Below, piece after piece: positions 1 to 5,583 of a stretch of DNA of 13,460 nucleotides (positions within the stretch are counted from its first letter, which is position 1; the number at the start of each line of letters is the position of its first letter). This stretch comes from CAYFQB01 sp964345225 (GTDB lineage: Bacteria; Nitrospirota; Thermodesulfovibrionia; Thermodesulfovibrionales; UBA6898): the NCBI GenBank assembly GCA_964345225.1, contig CAYFQB010000080.1, positions 1 through 13,460 of the forward strand, in the 5' to 3' direction. Both the position numbers and the translations under genes were made by a program. The notes below the pieces were generated by a model that was not told the origin of the DNA, did not search any database, and saw nothing but the letters and a program-made list of their open reading frames with translations.

Positions 1-65
1 TAAGGAGTAAGCAGTAAGCACTAAAAAGAAAAGCAAAAATAGTTTCTTTGGTTTCTTTAGTTTAA
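1..65. repeat. 65-bp direct repeat, left copy (contig end)
   Basis: These 65 bases are identical, in the same orientation, to the last 65 bases of the window (13396-13460). The repeat starts inside an AGTAAGC-type heptamer tract and ends inside a TTTCTTT/AGTTTA motif. Seen directly. It could mean the contig was cut at a dispersed repeat, or that it is a circular assembly with end overlap. The chromosomal, housekeeping-type gene content favours a dispersed repeat. Confidence 0.95.
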
Positions 66-85
66 ACCGGATAAACTAGAGAAAC
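51..85. repeat. Imperfect 14-bp hairpin in a terminal repeat
   Basis: Bases 51-64 (GTTTCTTTAGTTTA) pair with 72-85 (TAAACTAGAGAAAC) with one mismatch (or G-U pair in RNA) around a 7-nt loop. The left arm lies inside the 65-bp terminal repeat, while the right arm exists only at this end because the other copy stops at the window edge. No T-run follows and no gene ends here, so it is better read as a palindromic repeat than a terminator. Confidence 0.6.
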
Positions 86-107
86 AAAACAAACCAGAAA
101 AACCAGA

Positions 108-142
108 TTACGAAACGGGTCTCGTAAATGTAAGACGTAACC
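108..142 (-). repeat. ACG-rich dispersed repeat with hairpin
   Basis: The reverse complement of this stretch aligns closely over about 35 bases with 6368-6402 (shared blocks TTACGTCTTAC, TTACGA and CCCGT). It contains a hairpin with stem TTACGA (108-113) and TCGTAA (122-127) around a loop carrying ACGGGT. Two more members lie at 6386-6399 and 6515-6532. The sequence shows a repeat family; whether it is mobile is inference. Confidence 0.65.
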
Positions 143-183
143 TTTTAGTTCTCAAAGAGGAAGAAGTAGGCACTGAAGAAATT

Positions 184-211
184 GAAAATTGAAGATTGAA
201 AATCGAAAATC
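184..211. repeat. Tandem heptamers of GAAAATT type
   Basis: Four consecutive 7-nt units read GAAAATT, GAAGATT, GAAAATC, GAAAATC. The tract continues degenerately on both sides (about 174-222). The 7-nt period is the same as that of the AGTAAGG-type units near the right end, although the unit sequence differs. It is non-coding. Confidence 0.6.
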
Positions 212-271
212 GGAAATTAAAACTGGTTTCCTAGATATTTCTATTATCAAGGTATTTCCTGAGCAAATAGA

Positions 272-352
272 GAGAGGTTTTATCTGAATAGGCTTGGATA
301 AGTAATCATCACATCCTGACTCTGAGATTATTCTCACACGATTGCCTCTCAT
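272..352 (-). pseudogene. Relic of a response-regulator receiver domain C-terminus
   Basis: The minus-strand frame reads MRGNRVRIISESGCDDYLSK followed by PIQ. This matches the last third of receiver (REC) domains, where a M-x-G-D-R-E stretch is followed by a [SA]GCDDYLSKP[IV] block carrying the conserved Lys and cis-Pro. The phospho-acceptor Asp region that should lie upstream is missing. Two in-frame stops (TAA, TAG) directly precede the first Met, and downstream the frame runs into heptamer repeats. About 27 residues are recognisable out of the usual ~120. I read this as the eroded end of a hybrid kinase or response-regulator gene whose remainder was lost where the repeats now lie. A chance match is possible, but the GCDDYLSKPI string is highly specific. 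Confidence 0.5.
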
Positions 353-376
353 CTATTAGTTCATGCTTTTCGGTTG

Positions 377-438
377 ACTTTTTCCAGTTAAAGGAACGAG
401 ACATCTCAAAAAAGATTAATAGCACGGCTGGAAAAAGT
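377..438. promoter_or_regulatory. 11-bp perfect inverted repeat with possible -10 element
   Basis: ACTTTTTCCAG (377-387) and CTGGAAAAAGT (428-438) are perfect inverted copies separated by 40 nt. The right arm abuts a -10-like TATAGT (438-443), and a weak -35-like TTAATA lies at 416-421 with a 16-nt spacer. This would start a transcript near 450, giving coaX a leader of about 120 nt. The arms could be paired operator half-sites or a relic of a palindromic repeat. The pairing is seen; the promoter and operator roles are inferred. Confidence 0.3.
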
Positions 439-504
439 ATAGTAAAAAGTTTTAAAAATCAGGTTGTTAGCCTGAAAATCCGGCCGGAAGCAGGATTTGT
501 AAAA

Positions 505-553
505 ATTGCCATAAATGACTGCATGCTATTGCCATAAATAAGGATAAATGGCA
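505..553. promoter_or_regulatory. Repeated TTGCCATAAAT motif upstream of coaX
   Basis: ATTGCCATAAAT occurs exactly twice (505-516 and 528-539), 23 bp apart, close to two helical turns. A related inverted copy, ATAAATGGCA, lies at 544-553. The set ends 18 nt before the coaX start codon. Same-face spacing just upstream of a start codon is typical of repressor binding or leader control, but no regulator is known here. Confidence 0.35.
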
Positions 554-571
554 GAATAAAAGAGGGAAAAA

Positions 572-1366
572 ATGGGGAAAAATCAGATGGAATTAATTGC
601 CGTAGATATTGGTAACTCTTTGATAAATATAGGTTATTTTACCAGATTAGGGCTTATTGTTCAAAAATTTGATACATTTCCCCTGAGAAGTGTTAAAAAA
701 TATAGGTTGATTTTAGGTGATTTTTTATCTCAAAATCATATAGAAAAAAGGCGTTTTAACGTTATAATATCCTCTGTTGTATCAGACCTTACCGAAGTCT
801 TTAAAGGTGTTTTTACAGAGCTATTTAATAAAGAAAAAGACGCAGATATTTTAATAGTAAGCTATAAGATGAACACAGGTTTGAGATTTAAAATTGATTC
901 TCCTGAACAGACAGGAACCGACAGAATAGCAAATGCTGTCAGAGCTTATGAAAAATATAAGAATGCTGTTTCGGTTGTGGACTTTGGTACCGCAACAACG
1001 ATTACAGCAGTTGATAAAGATGCAAATTATATAGGCGGCTCCATAATGCCAGGTCTTGGTCTGATGAACGAAATGCTTGATAAAGGTACATCAAAATTGA
1101 AAAAGACTGTTTTAGATCCGCCGTCATCAGCTCTCGGCAAAGATACCAGGGAATGTATTTGTTCCGGTTTATTTTACGGGACTGCCGGAGCAGTTGAAAG
1201 GGTTCTTAAGGAGATAGAGAAGGAGACTGATTGCAGATTCAAGGTCGTAATTACCGGGGGATACGGGATGATAATGGACAAATTTATTAAGAGGCCTCAT
1301 GATATTAATCCTGATTTAACACTTGAGGGGTTAAAGATACTTTATGAAAGAAACAGATCTGCATGA
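572..1366 (+). CDS. coaX: Type III pantothenate kinase (CoaX)
   Basis: This enzyme phosphorylates pantothenate with ATP, the first step of coenzyme A synthesis, in the cytoplasm. The 264 residues match the usual family length of about 255-260. Visible family motifs are DIGNS at 12-16 (nucleotide phosphate binding), GTDR at 115-118 (pantothenate side), DFGTATT at 137-143 (with a conserved acidic residue) and GSIMPGL at 156-162. TGG at 228-230 lies in the second ASKHA-fold half. The ATG at 572 has GAGGG five nt upstream. An in-frame ATG at 587 (Met6) would begin directly with MELIAVDIGNS, closer to typical CoaX N-termini, and is also preceded by GGGG, so the true start may be residue 6. The gene overlaps the following galT homologue by 23 bp, implying co-translation. 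Unlike CoaA-type kinases, type III enzymes are generally not inhibited by CoA (family knowledge). Confidence 0.95.
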   Translation: MGKNQMELIAVDIGNSLINIGYFTRLGLIVQKFDTFPLRSVKKYRLILGDFLSQNHIEKRRFNVIISSVVSDLTEVFKGVFTELFNKEKDADILIVSYKMNTGLRFKIDSPEQTGTDRIANAVRAYEKYKNAVSVVDFGTATTITAVDKDANYIGGSIMPGLGLMNEMLDKGTSKLKKTVLDPPSSALGKDTRECICSGLFYGTAGAVERVLKEIEKETDCRFKVVITGGYGMIMDKFIKRPHDINPDLTLEGLKILYERNRSA

Positions 1367-2378
1367 ACTGAGAAAAGACCCTGTACTTGGCAGGTGGGTT
1401 GCAGTTATGAATTACTCAAAGTCTCCTTCTGATTACATATTGTACTCCAATGAAAATAACATGGATGGTGAAGAGAAATGTATTTTCTGCCCCGGCAGAG
1501 AGAAGGAAATACCTGATGAAATAATGTCAGTAGAAAGAGTTAATACGGATAATACTCAAAATGGTTGGTGGACAAGGGTGATACCAAGTTTTTTTCCTGT
1601 TTTTAAGGTTGAAGGTGACCTCGGCAGAAAAGGAGAAGGCATGTATGACAAGATGAACAGCATCGGGTCAAATGAAATCATAATAGAATCTCCTGAACAT
1701 TCTGTCAGGCCGGAAGATATCGGTTCTGAGCAGATGGTGAGGGTATTAAGAACTTACAGTAACAGGATGATTGAACTTGATAAGGACCCCCGGTTCAGAT
1801 ACACGCTTATTTATAAAAATTCCGGCAAGGAAGCCGGAGCTTTTTCATCTCACCCAATGTCCATGCTCGCTTCAACCCCGATTATACCAAAAAGGTTAAA
1901 AGAAGAACTTGATGGTGCAAAACAGTATTATGCATATAAGGAAAGATGCATCTTCTGTGACATTGTAAGGGAAGAGATCAGGTTTGAGAAAAGAGTGATT
2001 CTTGAGACTGATAAATTTATAGCGTTCTGCCCTTATGCTTCAAAATTCCCGTTTGAATCTTGGATACTTCCCAAGAGACATAACTGTGCCTTCCAGGACA
2101 TAGAAAAAGACGAAATTGAAGATATGGCGCTTATCCTCTCGTCGGTATTGAAGAAGTTGAGAGCCGCATTTAATGGACTGCCTTATAATTATTATATCCA
2201 CACGGCTCCAAACAGGATACCGAGGAAAGACCACTGGCACACACTTGGTGATGATTTCCACTGGCATTTGGAGATAATGCCTAGGCTTTTAAGGACAAGT
2301 GGATTTGAATGGGGTTCAGGATTTTATATCTTGCCAACATCGCCTGAAGATGCAGCAAAATACCTAAAGGAGGCTTAA
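1344..2378 (+). CDS. galT: GalT-family protein with altered active site (HPMSM for HPHxQ)
   Basis: The protein belongs by whole-length similarity to the galactose-1-phosphate uridylyltransferases, two tandem HIT-like domains of the Leloir pathway that move UMP between UDP-glucose and galactose-1-phosphate. Family marks include HELRKDPVLGRWV near the N-terminus, CIFC at 46-49, PEHS with H119, CIFC at 202-205, LPKRH at 242-246 and FHWHLEIMPR at 305-314. The N-terminal Zn ligands known from E. coli GalT correspond to C46, C49, H119 and H170, all present. The catalytic segment, normally GAS..HPHxQ, reads GAFSSHPMSM (165-174), so the nucleophilic His is Met172 and the conserved Gln is Met174. The frame is open with a normal C-terminus, so this is not a broken gene. 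The fold assignment is secure; transferase activity is doubtful. It may be a divergent nucleotide-binding or regulatory homologue. It overlaps coaX by 23 bp and ends 2 nt before the stress-protein gene. Confidence 0.85.
   Translation: MKETDLHELRKDPVLGRWVAVMNYSKSPSDYILYSNENNMDGEEKCIFCPGREKEIPDEIMSVERVNTDNTQNGWWTRVIPSFFPVFKVEGDLGRKGEGMYDKMNSIGSNEIIIESPEHSVRPEDIGSEQMVRVLRTYSNRMIELDKDPRFRYTLIYKNSGKEAGAFSSHPMSMLASTPIIPKRLKEELDGAKQYYAYKERCIFCDIVREEIRFEKRVILETDKFIAFCPYASKFPFESWILPKRHNCAFQDIEKDEIEDMALILSSVLKKLRAAFNGLPYNYYIHTAPNRIPRKDHWHTLGDDFHWHLEIMPRLLRTSGFEWGSGFYILPTSPEDAAKYLKEA
2366..2373 (+). promoter_or_regulatory. Strong ribosome binding site for the stress-protein gene
   Basis: AAAGGAGG lies within the last codons of the galT homologue, 7 nt before the ATG at 2381. 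It fixes the start and suggests translational coupling. Confidence 0.8.
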
Positions 2379-2380
2379 AA

Positions 2381-2833
2381 ATGGAGATCAAAAAAATTCT
2401 TTTTGCAACGGACTTTTCAGAAGGAGCTTCGTGTGCTTTGCCATATGCCGTTGACCTGGCTAAGCGCTATGATGCCAAGGTTTATTTTATCCATGTAATT
2501 TATGATTTTGCAAAAACAACAGGGTGGTATGTTCCACATATATCTATCGATGAGATGTACAAGGATATGGAAAAGAGCGCAAAAAAAGAGCTTGAAAAAA
2601 CTTTTATTGAAGAGATGAGAGGATTTAAAAATATTGAACATATTGTATTAAAAGGGACACCTTATGAAGAAATAGCAAAATTTGTAGAGGAAAATAATAT
2701 CGACATGGTTGTCCTCGGAACTCACGGAAGAAAGGGAATTGACAGAATGATATTCGGTAGTACAGCTGAACAGGTTGTGCGAAATGCTCCATGCCCGGTG
2801 CTTTCTGTGAAGATACCAAAACACCAGGAGTAA
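2381..2833 (+). CDS. Universal stress protein, UspA family, ATP-binding type
   Basis: A 150-residue single Usp domain with an alpha/beta Rossmann-like fold. The N-terminus KKILFATDFSE carries the conserved Asp11 of the adenine pocket. The C-terminal signature G-2x-G-9x-G-[ST] is exact at G113, G116, G126 and S127, followed by VVRNAPCPVLSV, so it should be an ATP-binding (UspFG/MJ0577-like) rather than non-binding member. These proteins dimerise in the cytoplasm and support survival under starvation or stress, usually with no defined reaction (family knowledge). The start lies 2 nt after the galT stop with an excellent ribosome binding site, making it the third gene of a coaX-galT-usp transcript. 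A palindrome begins 2 nt after its stop codon. Confidence 0.92.
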   Translation: MEIKKILFATDFSEGASCALPYAVDLAKRYDAKVYFIHVIYDFAKTTGWYVPHISIDEMYKDMEKSAKKELEKTFIEEMRGFKNIEHIVLKGTPYEEIAKFVEENNIDMVVLGTHGRKGIDRMIFGSTAEQVVRNAPCPVLSVKIPKHQE

Positions 2834-2835
2834 AC

Positions 2836-2866
2836 CCCGTTAGAAGAACTTCGCCCTTCTAACGGG
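2836..2866. repeat. 11-bp perfect hairpin after the stress-protein gene
   Basis: CCCGTTAGAAG (2836-2846) pairs perfectly with CTTCTAACGGG (2856-2866) around a 9-nt loop. It sits just after the upstream stop codon, so it may protect or end the mRNA. No T-tract follows, so it is not a canonical intrinsic terminator. Confidence 0.6.
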
Positions 2867-2953
2867 AAGGCTCTTACGGGACATTAAATCCCATTAGAGA
2901 TTTATATATAAAGGGGGCAAAGCCCGTATTCGCAAATAGGAATTTATTTTATT

Positions 2954-2971
2954 CCCGCTGCAAGCAGCGGG
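2954..2971 (+). terminator. GC-rich hairpin, terminator-like, upstream of the JAMM gene
   Basis: CCCGCTGC (2954-2961) and GCAGCGGG (2964-2971) form an 8-bp GC-rich stem (in practice a slightly larger loop) followed by GCTTTCT. The position and weak T-rich tail would allow partial termination, but the same palindrome resembles widespread dispersed CCCGCTGC-type repeats. Its end lies only 17 nt before the next start codon. Confidence 0.35.
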
Positions 2972-2988
2972 GCTTTCTAACAGGGTAA

Positions 2989-3495
2989 ATGAGAGTATAT
3001 TTATCAGAAAATGCTTTTTTGGATATACTTCTGAGTTCAGCAGAAGTTTACAAGAGGGAATGTCTTGGCTTTTTGCTTGGCTACAAGCTGCATGATAGGT
3101 TTATTGTGGAACATGCATTTAGTTTTCAGACAGCTAGCAGAGGACCTAGAGGGGTCGTATCTCTCGATAAAAGCCATAAAAAGATTGAGCCGATACTGGA
3201 ACGGTTTGACCGGCTACAGATAATTGGAGATTTCCACTCCCACACCGAGTTTGGCTCCACGAAAGGGCTCCCGATGCCCAGTAAAGAAGACATTAAGGGA
3301 ATGACTCCTGAACATATATATCTAATCGCGGCGATTAATAATAACCGAAAGACAATGCACTGGGCTGAAAACAGAGACGAGACAATATCAGGCTCTGCAG
3401 GAAAGTTTTTCTTTAAAATATCCGCCTATTATGTTAACGGTACAGTCTCTGTGAGAAAAGCAAGGATTCACTGCCCGTTCCCTCCAGGATTCTGA
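2989..3495 (+). CDS. JAMM/MPN-domain metalloprotease (JAB family)
   Basis: A 168-residue protein that is nearly all one JAMM/MPN+ domain, the Zn protease fold of deubiquitinases and of Mec+-type enzymes that cut carrier-protein isopeptide or peptide bonds. The conserved Glu is E24 in RECLGFLLG. Metal ligands H83 and H85 lie in GDFHSH, followed by S98 and D101 in PSKED, matching H-x-H-xn-S-x2-D with n=12 instead of the usual 7, so the active-site loop is about five residues longer. All catalytic positions are present. There is no signal peptide or membrane segment, so it is cytoplasmic. The ATG follows the palindromic element by 3 nt, and the only Shine-Dalgarno-like bases (AGGG, 2982-2985) belong to that element. 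An E1-like gene at 5584-6333 in the same orientation suggests a link to sulfur-carrier or ubiquitin-like chemistry. The substrate is unknown. Confidence 0.85.
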   Translation: MRVYLSENAFLDILLSSAEVYKRECLGFLLGYKLHDRFIVEHAFSFQTASRGPRGVVSLDKSHKKIEPILERFDRLQIIGDFHSHTEFGSTKGLPMPSKEDIKGMTPEHIYLIAAINNNRKTMHWAENRDETISGSAGKFFFKISAYYVNGTVSVRKARIHCPFPPGF

Positions 3496-3533
3496 ATTTA
3501 ATAAAAGTTTTTTTATCAGCTGAATAGACTTGG

Positions 3534-4631
3534 ATGAAAGTCAAAACTAAGGTTTTAGTTGTTGGAGGCGGCCCATCCGGTACTGTAACCGCCTCTGTCT
3601 TGGCAAAGAATGGGATAGAAGTACTCCTCACTGAAAAAAAATTCTCTTTCATGAAACCATGCGGAGGCGGGATTTCTCCGGTTGCCTTTGAGGAGTTTGA
3701 TATTCCTAATGAACTGATAAAAAAACAGATTAAGAAAATTATTATGGTTTCGCCGGGCAATAATACAGTTGAAGTAGATCTGGGACCAAAAAATTTATTC
3801 ATAGTTGAAAGGGTAAAATTTAATGAATTTCTTAGGGAGAGGGCAAAAGCTTTTGGCGCTGAAGTATTTGAAGGCAGTTTTGTAAGTTCTGAAAAGAGAA
3901 AGAATTTCTACTTGAGCAAGATAGCCAAAGGGAATGAAGAAATAGAGATACAATCTGAATATATCATTGCAGCTGACGGTGTGAACTCAAAAGTCAGGTT
4001 ATCACAGGGTATCAAATTGCAGTCGGTTATATATACATTTTCAGAAGTAATTGAAGGTATATCTACAGAAAAGTGCGAATTCTGGTTTTCTGCTGAACAT
4101 GCACCGAATTTTTATTCCTGGGTATTTCCTGCAGCTGAAGGTATACATATAGGTACCGGAAGTACAGAGATAAAGAAAATAAGACCTCTGCTTGAAACTT
4201 TCAAACAGAGAAGGGGGTTAATTGGTTATAATGGAATTAAAAGGATATACAGAATACCTGTCTGGGAAGGTGATTTGTATAATAAAAGAAATATAATTTT
4301 TACAGGTGATTCAGCCGGACAGGTGATGCCGTTGAGCTATGAAGGCATTTATTATGCTATGAAGTCAGGGAAGCTTGCAGCTGAGGCTGTAATTGAAGGA
4401 AGGGCAGGTATGTACAAGAAGACATGGGAAAGCACCCTTGGTAAGAAATTTATGTTAATGAAAAAACTGAGCTCTTATTTTCTGAAAAACGATATCAATG
4501 CTGAAAAACTTGTATCTATTCACAGAAGATCTGATGTTCAGGAAGTAGCCAAGACCTTATGGCTTCTCAAAGACTCGAAAAGCAAAAGCATTAGCAAGTA
4601 CATCAGATTATTAGGAAAGATCTTAATTTGA
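3534..4631 (+). CDS. FAD-dependent oxidoreductase, geranylgeranyl reductase family
   Basis: A 365-residue flavoprotein. GGGPSG at 11-16 is the dinucleotide-binding Rossmann motif. KPCGGGIS at 41-48 is the cysteine-glycine motif of geranylgeranyl reductases. AADGVNSKVR at 146-155 and GDSAGQVMPLSYEGI at 258-272 are the second FAD motif and the downstream conserved block of this class (related to FixC and digeranylgeranyl-glycerophospholipid reductases). Such enzymes saturate isoprenoid double bonds, for instance on quinone, lipid or pigment side chains; the substrate here cannot be read from sequence. There is no transmembrane segment; peripheral membrane association is typical. The ATG at 3534 has only a weak ribosome site. 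It ends with a 4-nt TTGA overlap with the TonB-like gene, indicating an operon, with the JAMM gene 38 nt upstream. Confidence 0.88.
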   Translation: MKVKTKVLVVGGGPSGTVTASVLAKNGIEVLLTEKKFSFMKPCGGGISPVAFEEFDIPNELIKKQIKKIIMVSPGNNTVEVDLGPKNLFIVERVKFNEFLRERAKAFGAEVFEGSFVSSEKRKNFYLSKIAKGNEEIEIQSEYIIAADGVNSKVRLSQGIKLQSVIYTFSEVIEGISTEKCEFWFSAEHAPNFYSWVFPAAEGIHIGTGSTEIKKIRPLLETFKQRRGLIGYNGIKRIYRIPVWEGDLYNKRNIIFTGDSAGQVMPLSYEGIYYAMKSGKLAAEAVIEGRAGMYKKTWESTLGKKFMLMKKLSSYFLKNDINAEKLVSIHRRSDVQEVAKTLWLLKDSKSKSISKYIRLLGKILI

Positions 4632-5464
4632 CAATAAAGAAGTTTTTAGCCATTTCAGTAATTTTTCATGCACTGATTCTTTCGTGTATCTACTTTATCC
4701 CAGCTGATAAGGAGAAGAAACCAAAGAAATTTTATACAACACTAGTCGTACTTGAAGAGTTAAGGAAACCTGAAGTCAAGATACCACAGAAGAAAGTAAA
4801 AAAATTGCCTCCTCTTCCCAAATTAAAGAAAAAGCCTCATGCGACTGAGGTTTACCCTGCAAAACGTAAACCAAAAAAACTTGCTGATAAGCCTGTTGTT
4901 CCGGGTGAGGGAGAGGGCAGCGGCAAACCTCACACGGAAGGAAAATATAAGGAGCTAAACGGGGAAGCTATAAGAGATAAAAAAGGTAAAGAGAAAGGAA
5001 AGGATGATATTCCCCGGTCAGGGATTTCCGATAAACCAGGATATATAGAAAGGAAAGAACTCTTTGATAACGATACAATTGAACAGATTGCAAGAAAGGA
5101 AGTTGACAGAAGCAGGGGAAAAGATAAGTCTATCACTTTCGATACAGAAAAATACTGGTACACGGGATATTTAACAATGTTAAAAGACAGGATAGAAAAC
5201 TCGGGTTGCTGGTTTTATCCTACGGAAGCTGCTGCCAAAGGTATTTACGGTGATCTAAAGATACAGTTTACTATCAAGAAGAATGGTAAGCTTGGCTCGG
5301 TAGAACTTATAAGAACTTCGGGTTATAAGATGCTCGATGATGCCGCCATGGCTGCTTTAAGGGACTGCGGGCCCTACTGGCCTCTTCCTGACGGATGGGA
5401 TAAGGAATCCTATACTATAAAGGGGCATTTTATATACAGTCTTTACGGCTATTATTTCAGATAG
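4628..5464 (+). CDS. TonB-like energy-transduction protein
   Basis: A 278-residue protein with TonB architecture. An N-terminal membrane anchor (about 5-24) contains S10-V-I-F-H14, the SxxxH motif through which TonB engages ExbB/ExbD. A Lys/Pro-rich region (about 28-90) and a Gly/Lys-rich linker (about 90-170) would span the periplasm. A C-terminal TonB_C domain (about 178-270) includes the G-x-L-x-[ILV]-x-F-x-I-x2-[ND]-G core (GDLKIQFTIKKNG, 208-220) and the SVELIRTSGYKMLDDAAMAA block. TonB passes proton-motive energy to outer-membrane receptors. The start is TTG at 4628, overlapping the previous stop as TTGA with AGGA upstream (4613-4616), so it is translationally coupled. No exbB, exbD or receptor gene is present here. 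TonB paralogues with other roles are common, so the partner is open. Confidence 0.85.
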   Translation: MTIKKFLAISVIFHALILSCIYFIPADKEKKPKKFYTTLVVLEELRKPEVKIPQKKVKKLPPLPKLKKKPHATEVYPAKRKPKKLADKPVVPGEGEGSGKPHTEGKYKELNGEAIRDKKGKEKGKDDIPRSGISDKPGYIERKELFDNDTIEQIARKEVDRSRGKDKSITFDTEKYWYTGYLTMLKDRIENSGCWFYPTEAAAKGIYGDLKIQFTIKKNGKLGSVELIRTSGYKMLDDAAMAALRDCGPYWPLPDGWDKESYTIKGHFIYSLYGYYFR

Positions 5465-5476
5465 CGAAAAGGATTA

Positions 5477-5506
5477 TTGAAGGGTTCCCATTACATCTGT
5501 TATACT
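5477..5506 (+). promoter_or_regulatory. Candidate sigma-70-like promoter for the E1-like gene
   Basis: TTGAAG (5477-5482) and TATACT (5501-5506) are separated by 18 nt and match 4/6 and 5/6 of the -35/-10 consensus. A start near 5513 would leave a leader of about 70 nt. A second TATACT lies at 5563-5568 but is too near the ribosome site. The 119-nt gap after the TonB-like gene holds nothing else recognisable and no clear terminator. Confidence 0.4.
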
Positions 5507-5583
5507 TTTTAAGATTTTTAATCCAATTTAATCTAGACCAAGTTAAATCTATTATTTCGTCTTATACTAAGGAACATAAATAA

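Larger units (their letters stand above)
2836..2985. repeat. MITE-like ~150-bp palindromic element
   Basis: The element begins CCCGTTAGAA and ends TTTCTAACAGGG, imperfect terminal inverted repeats. The motif CCC-[GA]-TTAGA occurs again at 2890-2898, and its inverted form at 2856-2866. Two strong hairpins lie near its ends. There is no coding capacity. It fills almost the whole gap between the stress-protein stop and the JAMM start and may separate two transcription units. Non-autonomous mobility is inferred from the structure, not shown. Confidence 0.55.

Noticed and set aside
2836..2866. Intrinsic terminator of the coaX-galT-usp transcript
   Set aside because: The hairpin is strong but has no T-tract after it, and it belongs to a larger palindromic element, so it is recorded as a repeat.
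3434..3802. 122-codon minus-strand open frame across the JAMM/flavoprotein junction
   Set aside because: It is antisense to two genes with clear catalytic motifs and has no recognisable domain.
5465..5583. Small ubiquitin-like carrier gene between the TonB-like and E1-like genes
   Set aside because: The gap is only 119 nt, AT-rich, and no frame gives a Gly-Gly-ending peptide with a start and ribosome site.
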